From assembly GCA_034359265.1 (NCBI GenBank), contig CP136895.1, positions 374,501 to 438,500 of the forward strand: a stretch of DNA of 64,000 bases, in the 5' to 3' direction. A model generated the notes under the pieces. That model was given only the letters and a program-made list of their open reading frames with translations, was not told where the DNA came from and did no database searches. The position numbers and the translations under genes are program-made. Source of the DNA: Canna indica. Taxonomy: Eukaryota; Streptophyta; Magnoliopsida; Zingiberales; Cannaceae. Shown piece after piece: positions 33,958 through 46,464 of the stretch (positions within the stretch are counted from its first letter, which is position 1; each line of letters opens with the position of its first letter).

Positions 33958-36386
33958 CTTCTTTGTGCTAAATCTTTGTTTCTTGACTTCTGAACCTTTT
34001 GGAACATTGGTCTTGGATTTTCAAATGCTAGCCGTAATTTCTCTTGTCTCGGCCTTCTTGGAATCTAGCAGTGCTATATTCTCCTATTGTTATATCTTCC
34101 CGAGTGATTTCCTTTGCCCTTATGTTTGATTAATTAGTGCCATTGTACCATCATGATTATGTTTAATTTATGTTGAAAATAAATTCAAAAAAATAAATTA
34201 TGTTGGGAATGCTTGTGATGTAGAAAGTCATTGCTGCGAATCTAGAGAATGGGAAGTTTCTAGGGATTATTAAGTCACATTCATTAGCTGTCATCTCCTT
34301 GAACTAGGAGGAAGATGCACAGTATCAGGGTATGTTATCTACTTTTTATAGGAGAATCCAATGCATTCATTTCATGAGAAATTTGACCCTTTCTTTGATT
34401 TTTCATCTTTTTTGGGACAAGGACTCCAGCACTTCATCTGTTTCTAGTTAATTTACTTAGTGAAACAGTTTCATATATTGCTATTCTCTTGGATAATGTT
34501 TATATATTGATTTCATTTTTTTTTAAAGTTTATTTTGATGTAACAATGCATTTCAATAAGCCAACATGTTGTATGTTGCCTAGAGATCTTGGGTTTGATC
34601 TCTAGTATGGTCACCTATTGTGACTTTCTATCTTTGTAAAAAAAATAATGCATTTCAATAATCTTGTTATAGACATTTTGGAATTTAGAATTGGAATTGC
34701 AAGGTCTGGCAAGATGGCATGCAATGTATCATGTTACTGGACTGGATGAGTAGCTTATCAATATTTCAACAGGTGAAGTTGGAATTTCCTATTAAAATAT
34801 GATTATATGTATATCCTATTTTGAGTAACATAATTGATTTGCGCTTATACATGTGATGTATACAATTATCATATGGCAAATTTTTCTATAAACCTTATAA
34901 TATCTAAACCTCATAAATATTTTTTTAACCTTTCCTCAACCGAGCTGCAAATACAAGTTTTCTTATCTCTTGTAACAAAAATACTATGTACATAAATACT
35001 AATCTTTTCGAGTTATCTAAAAGAAACAATTGCTGCAAATATGAAATATATATTTTTTTGTGATGAAAATATCATTGACACTTTGATTTTTGAGAATTTT
35101 CTAATATCAAACTGTTTCAATTTAGATTTTTCCTGTCTTACCATTTGCAAATATCTCTAAGAATTCTGCTTCTCTTTTTAGATAAAAGGCTCATGCTTTT
35201 GGTGGAGCTAGAATTTTTTGGAAAGAAATTTAGTCGTACAAAAAGTTTATTGGAAATGTGTTGTACACTGAAAACTAGTTTTTTTCACGAACCTTGTTTA
35301 AAACTGCCGATTTCATTTTTCTAACAAAATTTAGCACATCTTTTCTACCTTTCTATTGAAAACAAAAAGGAAATCTAAAATTATATAAGAAAGAAAGATG
35401 AATTATATATTGACATTGTTCCCTGTATAATTAAATCCCGTCTATAGAAAAGGTTTTTTTAGTGGAAAATCAGAGCCATTTAACAAAAATCCTAGTAGTG
35501 GCTCTGAGCCATTAAACACCAAATCCAGTCTATATGTAGTCCTTTGTTTGGTGTTTGGTCGGTGATTAGCATTTTGATCAGCACTTATTCTGCTCATATA
35601 CCAAGTGTTGTGGTCCACTCTAATGATGCACTGGCCCACTAAGTTAAGTCAACTAGGCTCATAGTTCTAAATTTAATGCTTCACTTTGAATCTTACAATA
35701 CCAAGTACTAATATGACATGAACGACGGCTAGTTTCTTATCCTGGTCATAGTAGCACTAGTAGAATTCTGTTAAGGTATGATTCTAGCCCATACGGATTG
35801 GCATGCTTTCTAGTCTCTAACAGTATGTATGTGTGGGAGATGATCTGTCCTCTGTTCATCAATGGATTGCATATTTTGCGGATAGTTTTTTGTCTATAAT
35901 AAATGCAACTAGTTCTTTCAGCATAGTTGGATATCATTCTTCTATTTTTTGGGCACTATGGTTGGATGATACATTATATGTTGTCACAGTATTCTGGTTT
36001 TTTTTCTATAGTGAATAGTTGTTCCAATTGGGGGAGTTTGATGCAAATAGAACATTTCCCTTGAAGCGTCAGTCATATTACTAGATCTTCTTTCTTGGAT
36101 ATCATATCTTTGTCTCAATTATATATTTTGTTGTGTGGATATCATGTTTGTTGGTTTGGAAGCATAACATTTCGAGATTTTTAAGATGTGTACATGTTTA
36201 GCTTCATAATTTGCACAATGTCTGGCAGATAATTTGTCAATGTTCAAGTTTCATCAAAAATTTCATGTTTAGTTAGATGTCCATTTAACTTTTCATTAGC
36301 TAGCAATAGATTTCCATGGTAATTGAAACCATGTTTTTACAGCTTTATTGAGTTAGAGGCTTTTTTTCTTTGGTTTATCAGAAATC

Positions 36387-39300
36387 AGAAAAAGATTTGA
36401 TGCCATTCAGATAATCATCCAACTTCTCATCATCAAATGGCCCTACGGCAATATTTTATTACAAGGTACTTGGATCAGCATGATGTAATTTAGACCAAAT
36501 TGAATCACAATGTTCAAGATGAGTTTATCAGGAGCATCTCAAATTGGGTTGCTTATTGTTTTTGCTCTTCAGGGCAGCATTGCCAATGGACTACCTTTTA
36601 ATGAGACTTTACCCATTGAAACCGAAGGCTTGTACCTCTTTCTTTTTTAATGAGGTCCTTCAAAAACTTTTCATTTGAACTTACTTTTAAATGGTACTTT
36701 CCCTTCTCTCACAATAAAAATTTGCCGCCCATTTTTGAATGCCCATATAAAACGTGTTATCCAAATAAAAGCCGATTTAAGACGCCTTGCAGTATATAAT
36801 AACGCATACGAAGATATAAAACAGTTTAGTCATTTAAGGCGTTGAGCCCTAAACAAACCCATTCAATAATAGTAAGCCCGAATTTAGTTCATTGGAGAAA
36901 ACGACTGCTCTTTCGAGCCGGAGGCCGATTTAAAGATAACGACTGACCTTTCCAAGGAAACGGCGGCCCAATTCAAGAAAACTGGCTCGTTCATCATAAC
37001 GCCGCCCAGTCCAATAAAGTGGCGGGCCCAGTCCAAGAAAGCGGCGCCCAGTTCAAGATAACATCGGCCCATTCCAAGAAAGTGGCGGCCAATTTTATGA
37101 TAGCGGCGGCCCAGTTCAAGATAACGGCGGGCCCAGTCCAAGAAAGCGGCGGCCCATTTCTAGAAAACGGCGCCCAGTTAAAGATAACGGCGGCCCATTC
37201 AAGAAAGCGGCGGCCCATTTCAAGAAAGCGGCGGCCCATTTCAAGAAAGCGCCGGCCCATTCAAGAAAGCGGCGCCCAGTTCAAGATAACGGCGGGCCCA
37301 GTCCAAGAAAGCGGCGGCCCATTTCAAAAAAGCGGCGGTCCAATTTAAGATAGCGAGGCCCATTTCAAGATAACGGCGGCCCATTTCAAGAAAGCGGCGC
37401 CCAGTTCAAGAAAGAGGCGGTCCAATTTAAGATAGCGGAGGCCCATTTCAAGAAAGCGGCGGCCCATTCAAGAAAGCAGCGCCCAGTTCAAGATAACGGC
37501 GGGCCCAGTCCAAGAAAGCGGCAGCCCATTTCAAGAAAGCGGCGGCCCATTTCAAGAAAGCGCCGGCCCATTCAAGAAAGCGGCGCCCAGTTCAAGATAA
37601 CGGCGGCCCATTTCAAGAAAGCGGCGCCCAGTTCAAGAAAGCGGCGGTCCAATTTAAGATAGCGGAGGCCCATTTCAAGATAACGGCGGCCCAGTTCAAG
37701 AAAGCGGCGGCCCATTTCAAGAAAGCGGCACCCAGTTCAAGATAACGGCGGCTTATTTTTAGAAAGCGAGGCCCATTTCAAGATAATGGCGGCCCTTTTC
37801 AAGATAACTCGGCCCAGTTCACGAAAGCGGCGGCCCATTTCACAGCTGCCCAAACATCAACAAGCCGAAGCCCAAAATACGCCCTTTGAAAAACGGTGGG
37901 CCAAAATTCGCGCATTTTAGATACTATCGCGCCCTGCCAAATTAAATGCAGGCACATTTAACACCGTACGTTAGGGCATATAATTTCCATATAAAAAAAA
38001 TTCGGCCATGGCGACTCCTTCATTAGGCCCATATACAACTGGATTAGAACCATCTATGGCCCATTTTTCTAGTTCAATTTTTCTATTTTATTTGCGACCA
38101 CATAGGCAGGAATTTAACAAAAAAATCCGCTGAAATTCTAATTAAATATTTCAATGTGCCTAATATTTCATCATATTAATATGCAGAAATAATTGTTTTC
38201 GAAATAAAATACTCGATAAGTAAAGACAAAAGTTGAACTCGACACGAAATATTTTTTATTGATGGGATCAAATAATATAAGTAGGGGAAGTTGGACATCG
38301 CGATGCAAACGACGAAGATAATCAGCGATGATCCGCATTTTAAACGACTCCACCGTATATCTGTAGCAATATAACAGATAGATTAAAGAAAAATCTAATA
38401 CTCATTAGAGAAGGAAGCATTTCAAAGGTGATGCAAATATTATATCATCTAAATTCATATCAATTTTGCGTCCACATCAGATATATCAGAAGCAGATGCA
38501 AATATTCACAATTTCACATCACATTTATCTAATTAATTTATATTAAATCATCTAAGTGAGATACTAAAATCTCTAATCACTTTTGTCTTGACAACTTTGT
38601 CCAACTAAGTCAAAGAGATATGAGGCATAGCTTAACAACAATCCTACCCCATCTTCAAAACTCTTTTTGTAATTGGCTCTCTCACCGTACCTAATAGTCA
38701 TAATAACCCAAACTACTACTACTACTACTACTACAACTGATCCTTAATCTCTTATTAGATGGATAGGCTACATGAATTCTGTGTCTCCAAATCTCTCCAT
38801 CCAAGATTAGATTCGCCTCAATGTCTAATAAGATTCGCATGCTTAGACATTATTTCTCTCCATGTGATCCTAGATCCACTTCTACTATTCTTCCTACATA
38901 TATAAGAATTATCATGTCCGAACAAAACAATGAGATGTGTTAGAGAGACCAATACCTGGTTACCATTTGTTGCTGCCTCAATCAGAATATTTAGCCTTAA
39001 GCAAATAAAAATTTGAATGTCTTTTGGAATAATAAAACAAACTCATAATCCTTAATAATTAATATATATTTATTACAAGGGTGGTGCTTCAAAAATATTT
39101 AACTGTACAATCTATTTATTTTATCCATATATGTTAAATATTTAACCTATCTAATTTATTTTAAAATATAATAGTTTATATAATATATGCATTTATACGT
39201 AATTCTATACACAAATAATCTTTAATTTAATACTATTATATATAATATACATGAAATATAATATATGACAACATTACATGAGATTCTCAAAAACCTATAA

Positions 39301-39480
39301 CATGATTTATGATCCAATGTGATAGTATTTGGGATGGGATTACAAATTCGACCTAGGAGGCACGATTTCAACTATCCCATCATGTGGTAATCTATATTTA
39401 CTATTTTGAATGAAAATGGAAGGATACTCCTAGATACTAAACATATAAAGGTATTATAGTAACGGTACCAAAACCCTCCA
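36387..39480. other. loop between the inverted arms
   Basis: Holds the GGCCCA-rich tandem array (36905-37850), then AT-rich unique DNA with a (CTA)n run at 38715-38733. No transposase or other gene was found. Reading frames over the array are repetitive and meaningless. Confidence 0.6.
36905..37850. repeat. GGCCCA-rich tandem array, about 40 units of 20-24 bp
   Basis: The unit is close to AAGCGGCGGCCCATTTCAAG, with variants GCGGCGCCCAGTTCAAGATA and GCGGCGGTCCAATTTAAGAT. Variants alternate in a higher-order pattern. The array differs sharply in base composition from the AT-rich DNA around it. It lies only in the loop and is absent from the arms. Confidence 0.88.
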
Positions 39481-41728
39481 TTTTCTGATAAACCAAAGAA
39501 GAAAAGTCTCCATAAAGATGAAAAAACATGGTTCCAGTTAGCAAGGAAATCTATTGCTAGCTAATGAGAAGTTACATGGACATCTAACTAAAAGATTCAA
39601 GGTAGAAAATTTTGATGAAACTTGAACATTGACAAATAATCTTCCAGACATTGTGCAAATTATGAAGCTAAACATGTACACATTTTAAAAATCTCGAAAT
39701 GTTATGCTTCCAAACCAATAAACAAGATATCCACCCACCAAAATATATACTAATTGAGACAGATATGATATCCACGAAAGAAGATCTAGTCATATGACTT
39801 ACGCATCAACAACTCCCCCAATTGGAACGTGGTTGAGAAGAAATTTAAACAATGTCATTACAAACTCACTATGACCTAATGATAAATCATCATAATAATA
39901 TGATTTGATATTATGTATAGGTTCATAAGAATGATAGATACGAAACCTGTTCTCTGGCCTTATTTGATCAATTGTTTCAGCATTAGCATCTGTGTAGAGC
40001 TCAAAACCCAATTGAAGAATTTTTGGGACTGCGGTGAAAGAAGGAACAACTAGTCACTATAGAAAAACCAGAATTGTTGTGACAACATATAATGACAAGA
40101 TAACATATAATGTATCATCCAACCATGAGCCCAAAAAAATGAAGAAAAATATCCAACTATGCTGAAAGAACTAGTTGCATTTATTATAGACAAAAAATTA
40201 TCCACAGAATATGCAATCCATTGATGAACAGAGGACATATCAACTTCCCCGCATACATACTGTTAGAGAGCATGCCAATCCGTTTGGGCTAGAATCATAT
40301 CTTAACAAAAGGTACCCCAATGCATGAGTGGAACAAAATCCTACTAGTGCTACTATGACCAGAATAAGAAACTAGACGTCGTTCCTATATAATATTAGTA
40401 CTTGGTACTGTAAGATTCAATGTGACACATTAAATCTAGAACTATGAGCCTAGTTCACTTAACTTAGTGGGCCAGTCCATCATTAGAGTGGACCACAACA
40501 CTTGGTATATGAGCAGAATAAGTCCTAAGCAAAATGCTACTCACCGATGAAACACCAAACAAAGAGCCACTACTAGACTATGCCTAACAAATCATCCCAG
40601 TTATAAGTTGAGTTGATACTGTTAATTTAAGGATTACATGCATACTTCTATTATGCTTTTAGCCTGACAAGTGAACCAACTTTGTTTAACTAAGGGTATA
40701 TATTTGTTTAATAGCTCTGATTTTCTACTAAAAAAACCTTTTCTATAGACGAGAATGAATTGTACAGGGCACAAAGTCAATATATAATTCATCTTTCTTT
40801 CTTATATGATTTTAGATTTCCTTTTTGTTTTCAATAGCAAGGGGTAGAAAAGATATGCTAAATTTTGTTAGAGATACATGGTAACAAAGACGAAAACACG
40901 AACCACCTTGTGAACGAAGTTCTTTCTCCCAGATGAAACGACGCAAGCCGACCTTGGAGTCTTAAGCGACCACGGCGAAGAGATCATTTTCTCGTGGTTC
41001 CAGTCGACGATCTGGATCTGGGCTAAGAGGGAAGCATCGCAGCTCAAGATATTGGGCACAAGACGGGAATGGGGGATTAGGATTTCGACGGATGAATTAA
41101 TGGGTTGATCGTTCGACCTACTTGCAAAAAAGAGGAGGGCGGACAAGATGGAAATGGGGTGATAAGGGTTTCGAAGGATGAAACGATGGGTTGATCGTTC
41201 GACAAGAAGAGAGAGGAGGGCGGACAAGATGGGAAAGGGGGATTAGGGTTTCGAAGGATGAACTGATGGGTTGATCGTTCGACCTACTTGAAAGGGAAGG
41301 GGCTTCCGATCTGGTTGTAAGAGGAAGGGGATCGACTTGGCGGCGGCAGCGGACTCCATCGCGACCTCTTCCTCCGGCTCCGTCGGCTCTTTCTTGCGAA
41401 ACCCTAGCGGAGGTTGGGGGATGTAGAAAGGTTTGGGAAAGAAGCAAGGAGGAGTGGATGCGTGATTGGGACAGGAGTCATGTTTATGGGCCCAAAGGAA
41501 TAAAAATATATTTTGGCGCCCGAAGTCATAAAAAGCATTATAAATAAGTCATAAATACGAAAATAATTTAAGTTTTAGTTAAAAAAAATATTCTACAAAC
41601 ATATCCTTCAAACACTGAACACTTAACAGTGGTGAGTTCATGGTTATCAAAATTGCCGCTGTTAAGTGTTCAACTTGGTAGTAAATACGTGGTCCTGCTC
41701 AAGTCCAATGACCCAGTCGGGTTCAACT
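39481..41728 (-). repeat. right arm of long inverted repeat
   Basis: Inverted copy of 33094-36386. It begins inside with TTTTCTGATAAACCAAAGAA and ends outside in the psaG tip at GTTCAACT (41728), after which the flank differs from the left one. It lost the segment equal to 33952-35328, with the join near 40868 where ACATGGTAACAAAG meets intron-like DNA. It keeps a 226-bp exon missing from the left arm. Confidence 0.85.
39803..40028 (-). pseudogene. intact-looking exon of an unidentified gene, right arm only
   Basis: Bounded by a strong acceptor (TTCTTTCACCGCAG) and a consensus donor (GTAAGT). It is open throughout and reads PKILQLGFELYTDANAETID, QIRPENRFRIYHSYEPIHN, IKSYYYDDLSLGHSEFVMTL and FKFLLNHVPIGGVVDA. 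The composition is protein-like, not random. I cannot name the family. It shows that the arms derive from a genuine multi-exon gene. Confidence 0.6.
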
Positions 41729-41992
41729 CTGTGATCTTCTGCTCTTCTAACAGAGCATTGTGATCTTCTGCTAGGACCTTCCAACTTTGTGTAATTCTCA
41801 TCATGATCATGTATTAAATTTTTGTCTCTATCTTCTTTTCAAGTAATCAAGTTCTCAATCTCCATCTCCATCTTCTAACGCTTCTCTTCAAGGAGTGATA
41901 GGATTTGTGTCATCTGCTTCATTGCTTGCGCGGTCCAGAATTGCTTCAAGCTCAAGCACTTCTGATTCCTTAGTCTTTACGTTAGGGGTGAG

Positions 41993-42439
41993 CTCAGGTC
42001 AGGACGGGCTGGGATTTGGTATGTCCTGGTCCCGTCGCGGTTTCGAGTCGGGACGCAAATATGCGTATGGATCCCGGTCCCGAATATGAAGCATCCTAAT
42101 TTTGTCCCGCCCCGAAAAATTCGGGACGGGATCGGGACATCCTGAATTTATTAATATTTATTTTTTATAAAAGAAAAACAATATCTCTATTAAAATAATT
42201 AATATTTTTTATTTTAAAAAATAATATTATATATTTAATATTACTTATATTATAAACCGAGCCGGGACGAAACAATCCCGATTTTTTTTTATCGTCCCGG
42301 TCCCGTCCCGATTTTTAATCGGGACGAACATATTTGTTCCGATCCCATCCCGATTTCGAATCGAGACGAAATTTGTCTCGATTTTTCGGGTCGGATCGGA
42401 CCGGGACGGCCGGGACGTCCCGACCCGAGCTCACCCCTA
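41993..42439. mobile_element. GGGACG-rich MITE
   Basis: Ends are inverted: TAGGGGTGAGCTCAGGTCAG and, complemented, TAGGGGTGAGCTCGGGTCGG. The core repeats TCGGGACGGGA and CCCGTCCCGAT around an AT-rich centre. Flanks CTTTACGT and CTTGACAT agree at 6 of 8 positions, a decayed 8-bp duplication at best. Confidence 0.7.
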
Positions 42440-43207
42440 CTTGACATCATTCAATGGTTCTTCACTAATTCGACTAAATTGGCTTCAACTGTTAGGGAAC
42501 CAATCCCTTTTGTTTCTTGATATTGGCCATCCAGCCCATCACAGTCGTCAACCATCATGTTTGTATTGATTTACCTGAAGTTTTGAATTTCTGCACAGGT
42601 GCCATCAAATAGGTTGCATTGTTTCCATATCATAAAAAAATATACAAATAATGGAATTATGGCTGAATGAGCTACAAGATGATGCATATAAATAATGCTC
42701 AATACGCTGAGCAATATTTTGTGATGTGGCTATTTAGCCTATTCTTACTCATTTAAAGCCAAAAATCTACTATTACATGCCCACAAAGAACTATAGCTTA
42801 TTCAATTTCACATCCATCATTTATTGCGACACAAATCGTCAAACAGTCATGATCCCAGGGTTTTCTCATAGTTAACATTAGATTATTGTATCCACATAAC
42901 TGTAATAAATCTAATGCCTTAAAAATAAATGAAAAGTGATTTTAATGTGGGCATGCTATATTGATTTCTTGGGCTAATTGGTGGATTCTCTTCTTGAATC
43001 AAGCACAAGTAACTATATATATGAGAACTATGGATAATTGCCAATCACATTTTGCACATGCAATAAATGCAAGATATTTTCATGAAATAATTACGTCCAG
43101 GATATCTTTAAAAAGTAGTTGAGGCCTAAAAATAAATGTTGGAGATTTTTCTTAATAATGTATATAATTTGAATATTTTCGGCATTCCCCTGCTAGGCTC
43201 CTACTAA

Positions 43208-43697
43208 TAGGGGCGACAGAAATGAGTACGGCACGAACACAGCACGATAACTGCATGCTTGGGTTGGGAAGTTCAACCAACAAGCTTATTGGGCCGAGTC
43301 AGGCCGGCACGATAAAATTACGTACTGAAGTGGGCCGATCCTTATCGTGTCGGGCCGATTTGTTGGTCCGCTAAATATTAAAAAAAATAAATTAAATCTC
43401 TCAAAAAAATTGAAACCCTAAAGATAAGAGACAAGCAGAGAAATTGATGAATTTTGTTACACATCAATAGGGTGTCATGATTTTTTGCTAAATTATAAAA
43501 AGTAATTAACACTTTATATCTACTGTGCAAATTATGTTTTGGTTTGAAAAATATTTACGGGCTCACGGGCCATGCTAGGCTGCGAATTTTCGACTCATGC
43601 AGTAAGCGGACCGGGCCAATCCGACATGATACCTTATCATGGCGGGCCGGGTCGACCCCACCCGCTAATTGCAGGCTGGCCCATTTTCCCACCTCTA
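43208..43697. mobile_element. GGCCCG-rich short element (hAT-like MITE family, copy 3)
   Basis: Starts TAGGGGCGACAGAAATGAG and ends TTTTCCCACCTCTA. GGGCCGA/GGCCCG words lie near both ends with an AT-rich centre. The perfect 8-bp duplication CCTACTAA is at 43200-43207 and 43698-43705. Confidence 0.78.
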
Positions 43698-43705
43698 CCT
43701 ACTAA

Positions 43706-46464
43706 CAATTAATGCCAATTAATAATGTTGGCATCATTGATTGTTTATTTTGATAATTTGTGTTTAATGCCAAATATCATAATTCCCATGTTTAATAATT
43801 AGAGTTGAATCAGGTAGGCATAAATCCAAAAAGCTAGCAAATCACAACCAAAAGAAAGGAATGCAAAAATAATTGGGCGAAAAAATACAAAAAACAAATG
43901 TTACACGGTGAAAAAATGACACTGCGCGCGTTCGCAAGGAGAGAAAATGAATAATATTAATTAAGACAAAATTAGAATATAATGGAGAAAAAAATTACAA
44001 ACACCATGTTGGCCTCCCACAATCTGATGATGAACTGTAGATGATCAAACTCGAAGCTTCTCTTCTCGCAGCTGGGAGAATAAAGAAGAGAGTGCACATA
44101 ATTTTCTCTTTGTTGTTGAGAGAAAACTATTACAAATTTGTTAGTGTACATAATTTTCTTTTATGACCAAAAATCACGTTGAGATTTTGTCGCCTATCAA
44201 TGTTTCAATTGCATAGAACATATATACTTCTATATGAATTTTAAACAAAATTATAGTAACGATAATTGTGAAGCAAATTAAAAATCCTCATAGTCATGGG
44301 CGGAGCTATGTACTGGGGAGGAGGGTTGGATTGGACTAATTCCGCAGGCTCATCTGATAAACTCATAAATCGTAGCTCAACCTAGTCACCCAATGACCCA
44401 TATCATGTTGGGTTGGTCCAAGTCATGCTCGAGGGATGCACTCGTTCCAGAGAGCATTTTCGTGTTTGGTCTATACTCGAATATTTGAACATGATCATAA
44501 CACAATTAAGAGACACAATTCAATAATTAACTAATTCAAGACATATCCCTACGGTAATTGAGGAGAAATGTCCGCCGAATATATTTCATCAAAGACTTAA
44601 TTAACTTATAAGCAAAATTTGATGCCTACATGTATTTTCTTCTCATCCAATTCCTGACAAACACATCTCAAATACGTTTTTACTTGAGCATCTGAGAGTC
44701 TTTGCATATCGCCTTAGAACCACATCATAGAGAGGAGCTAAGCGAACTTGCAACATCTTTGATCTTAGGCAATAACATGGGCGATTGCCCTTCCTCTCAT
44801 TTTTGAAATATCTACTTATATAAAGTGAAATGGCTAAATTGCCCCCTCCCCTCCCTAAAAATAATATTTTCATCATCTTTTTATATTTTCGCCCCCACCT
44901 TCTATTATTTTTTTACATATATAAGGGGAAAAAAATAAAATTATCTTCTCCTCCTTATATAAATTCTCATATTCTCTCTGGAATAAAATTTTTGTATTAT
45001 TTTATTTTTTATATTTTTAAATAATTTAAACTTTAATAACTAAATTTACTAAATTCAACATGTGAAATGTCATGGAAAAAAAAGTGAAATGTCCCTTTCC
45101 CGTTTAAAATTATTCCACTTATATAAGATAAAAGATAAAATTATCCACCCATCTATATAATATTATCCTATTTCTTCTTTAAAATATTTTTTTTTATATT
45201 TTGTATTTATAAATAACTTAATTAACAACTAAAGTTACTAAATTTTATTTTCATTTCACATTCATTTATTTTCTTTCGATGTTGTATGAGTTATCTCATC
45301 TATGTACTCACACCGTCACACGATTATCCTTGCACATCGGTCCTAGCCACATGCGACTACGGCCCCACGAGCAATGCTAACAATGCAATGTAATTTGCTA
45401 ACTCCCCGTTGCACATTTATTAAGAAAGGTATTTTAATATAATCGACAACGAAATTATTATACAATATTTTTTTTGCCCGACTATTATACAATGTTATCA
45501 ACACATGAGTATTCATCAAGAAAAAATACAATTTATTTTAAATTTATGTTTGATGCTGGTGAATTATGTATGAATAATATTTATTGACTTTATATATATT
45601 ATAATAAATTATTTTTAAAAATATATATTTATTTTATCAATTATACTATGGTTGATCATCTATCCATTTGACTCTACCCTTCCTCGTTTTGATTCCTCAC
45701 CAATTAAGATCAAATTAAGATTACATTTGCCTCACAAATTAAGTAATTAGCAACGCATGGAGGATAAAAGGGAGAACTATTTTGCTTCATCTTGTTTAGT
45801 TGGATATGGTGAGAATATTTCTGATTCAACCCTGTATAAAAGAGTAAATTTGATCTCTTAAAATCTGCTTTGTGGGCAATTCCTCGTTTCTCCAAGATTC
45901 TGATCTCTTAAAAAGCATCACGGCCTAACTGATCCGCAACGGTCACATCGTGCGCTGTCTTCTCTGCTCTATTGTTGCTACTAATTTTGATTCCGATGAA
46001 TCCATAACGGCATTAATTTATTCTCAAATTATCATCTGACGAGCAAATTGACAAGGACGAAAGGCACTTGAACACAGGCATCGATTAATTATCATTATCG
46101 ATGGAAAGCAAGCTGCAGAGCAGGCAGAGGAAAGCAAAAGAAAAGTTAAAAGATTCGCGGGTCAGCTCCATTTTCTCATGGCGAGTTTAATAAGCAGCGA
46201 GATCTCATTTATCCGCCGTCGCTCCCCGACCCCGTTATTCTTCTCAACAAAAAGCGCGCTCGTACTCCACTCGTCTCTCGCTTTCTCGAGGCCCGTTTTA
46301 CTTCTCGTCTCTGCATCTCTTTTTCTCGCTCCACTTGTGCGAACAAGAAATCGGGAGTGACGAGGAGGAGGCTATTCATTTGTTGTAGGTCCTCGCCAGG
46401 GAAGACGAGGAGGTGCTTCGCTGCTAGCTGCCGGAGACGTGACCGATCGTCCAAGAGAGTGACG
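43706..46464. other. AT-rich intergenic DNA and HGL1 upstream region
   Basis: Very AT-rich, with two related blocks around 44820-44960 and 45070-45180 (AAATG.CCCTTCCC, then ACTTATATAA). From about 46200 the DNA turns GC-richer and pyrimidine-rich and is likely the HGL1 leader. A 60-codon upstream frame (46178-46360) ends before the HGL1 start. Confidence 0.5.

Larger units (their letters stand above)
33094..36386 (+). repeat. left arm of long inverted repeat; carries a degraded multi-exon gene copy
   Basis: Matches the complement of 39481-41728 nearly base for base over long blocks. Landmarks in order are the psaG tip, a small hairpin (GAACACTTAACGGTGG / CCATTGTTAAGTGTTC), a leader with GCTAGGGTTTCGC, the ATG at 33466 (MESAAAAKSIPFLLQPDRK), three tandem units of 80-86 bp, and IQIVDWNHEKMISS..PRSSCVVSSGRKNFVH. 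An exon-like piece near 34225 (KVIAANLENGKFLGIIK) follows, then non-coding DNA. Compared with the right arm it lacks a 226-bp exon, lost between two GTTCC direct repeats near 36020. It has about 1.37 kb (33952-35328) that the right arm lacks. Confidence 0.85.

Noticed and set aside
36884..37348. Repetitive reading frames (MGRRFLE..., KRRPISRKRRP...) as a repeat protein
   Set aside because: They are produced by the 20-24 bp tandem array and change frame between units; there is no start context and no family match.
33000..41800. CRISPR or prokaryotic-type repeat arrays
   Set aside because: The arrays here are direct tandem units without unique spacers, and the DNA is plant nuclear.
46178..46360. 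Upstream 60-codon frame as the true N-terminus of HGL1
   Set aside because: It is closed by a stop before the HGL1 ATG, and the HGL1 start at 46465 agrees with the known cytosolic N-terminus. It may be a leader frame at most.
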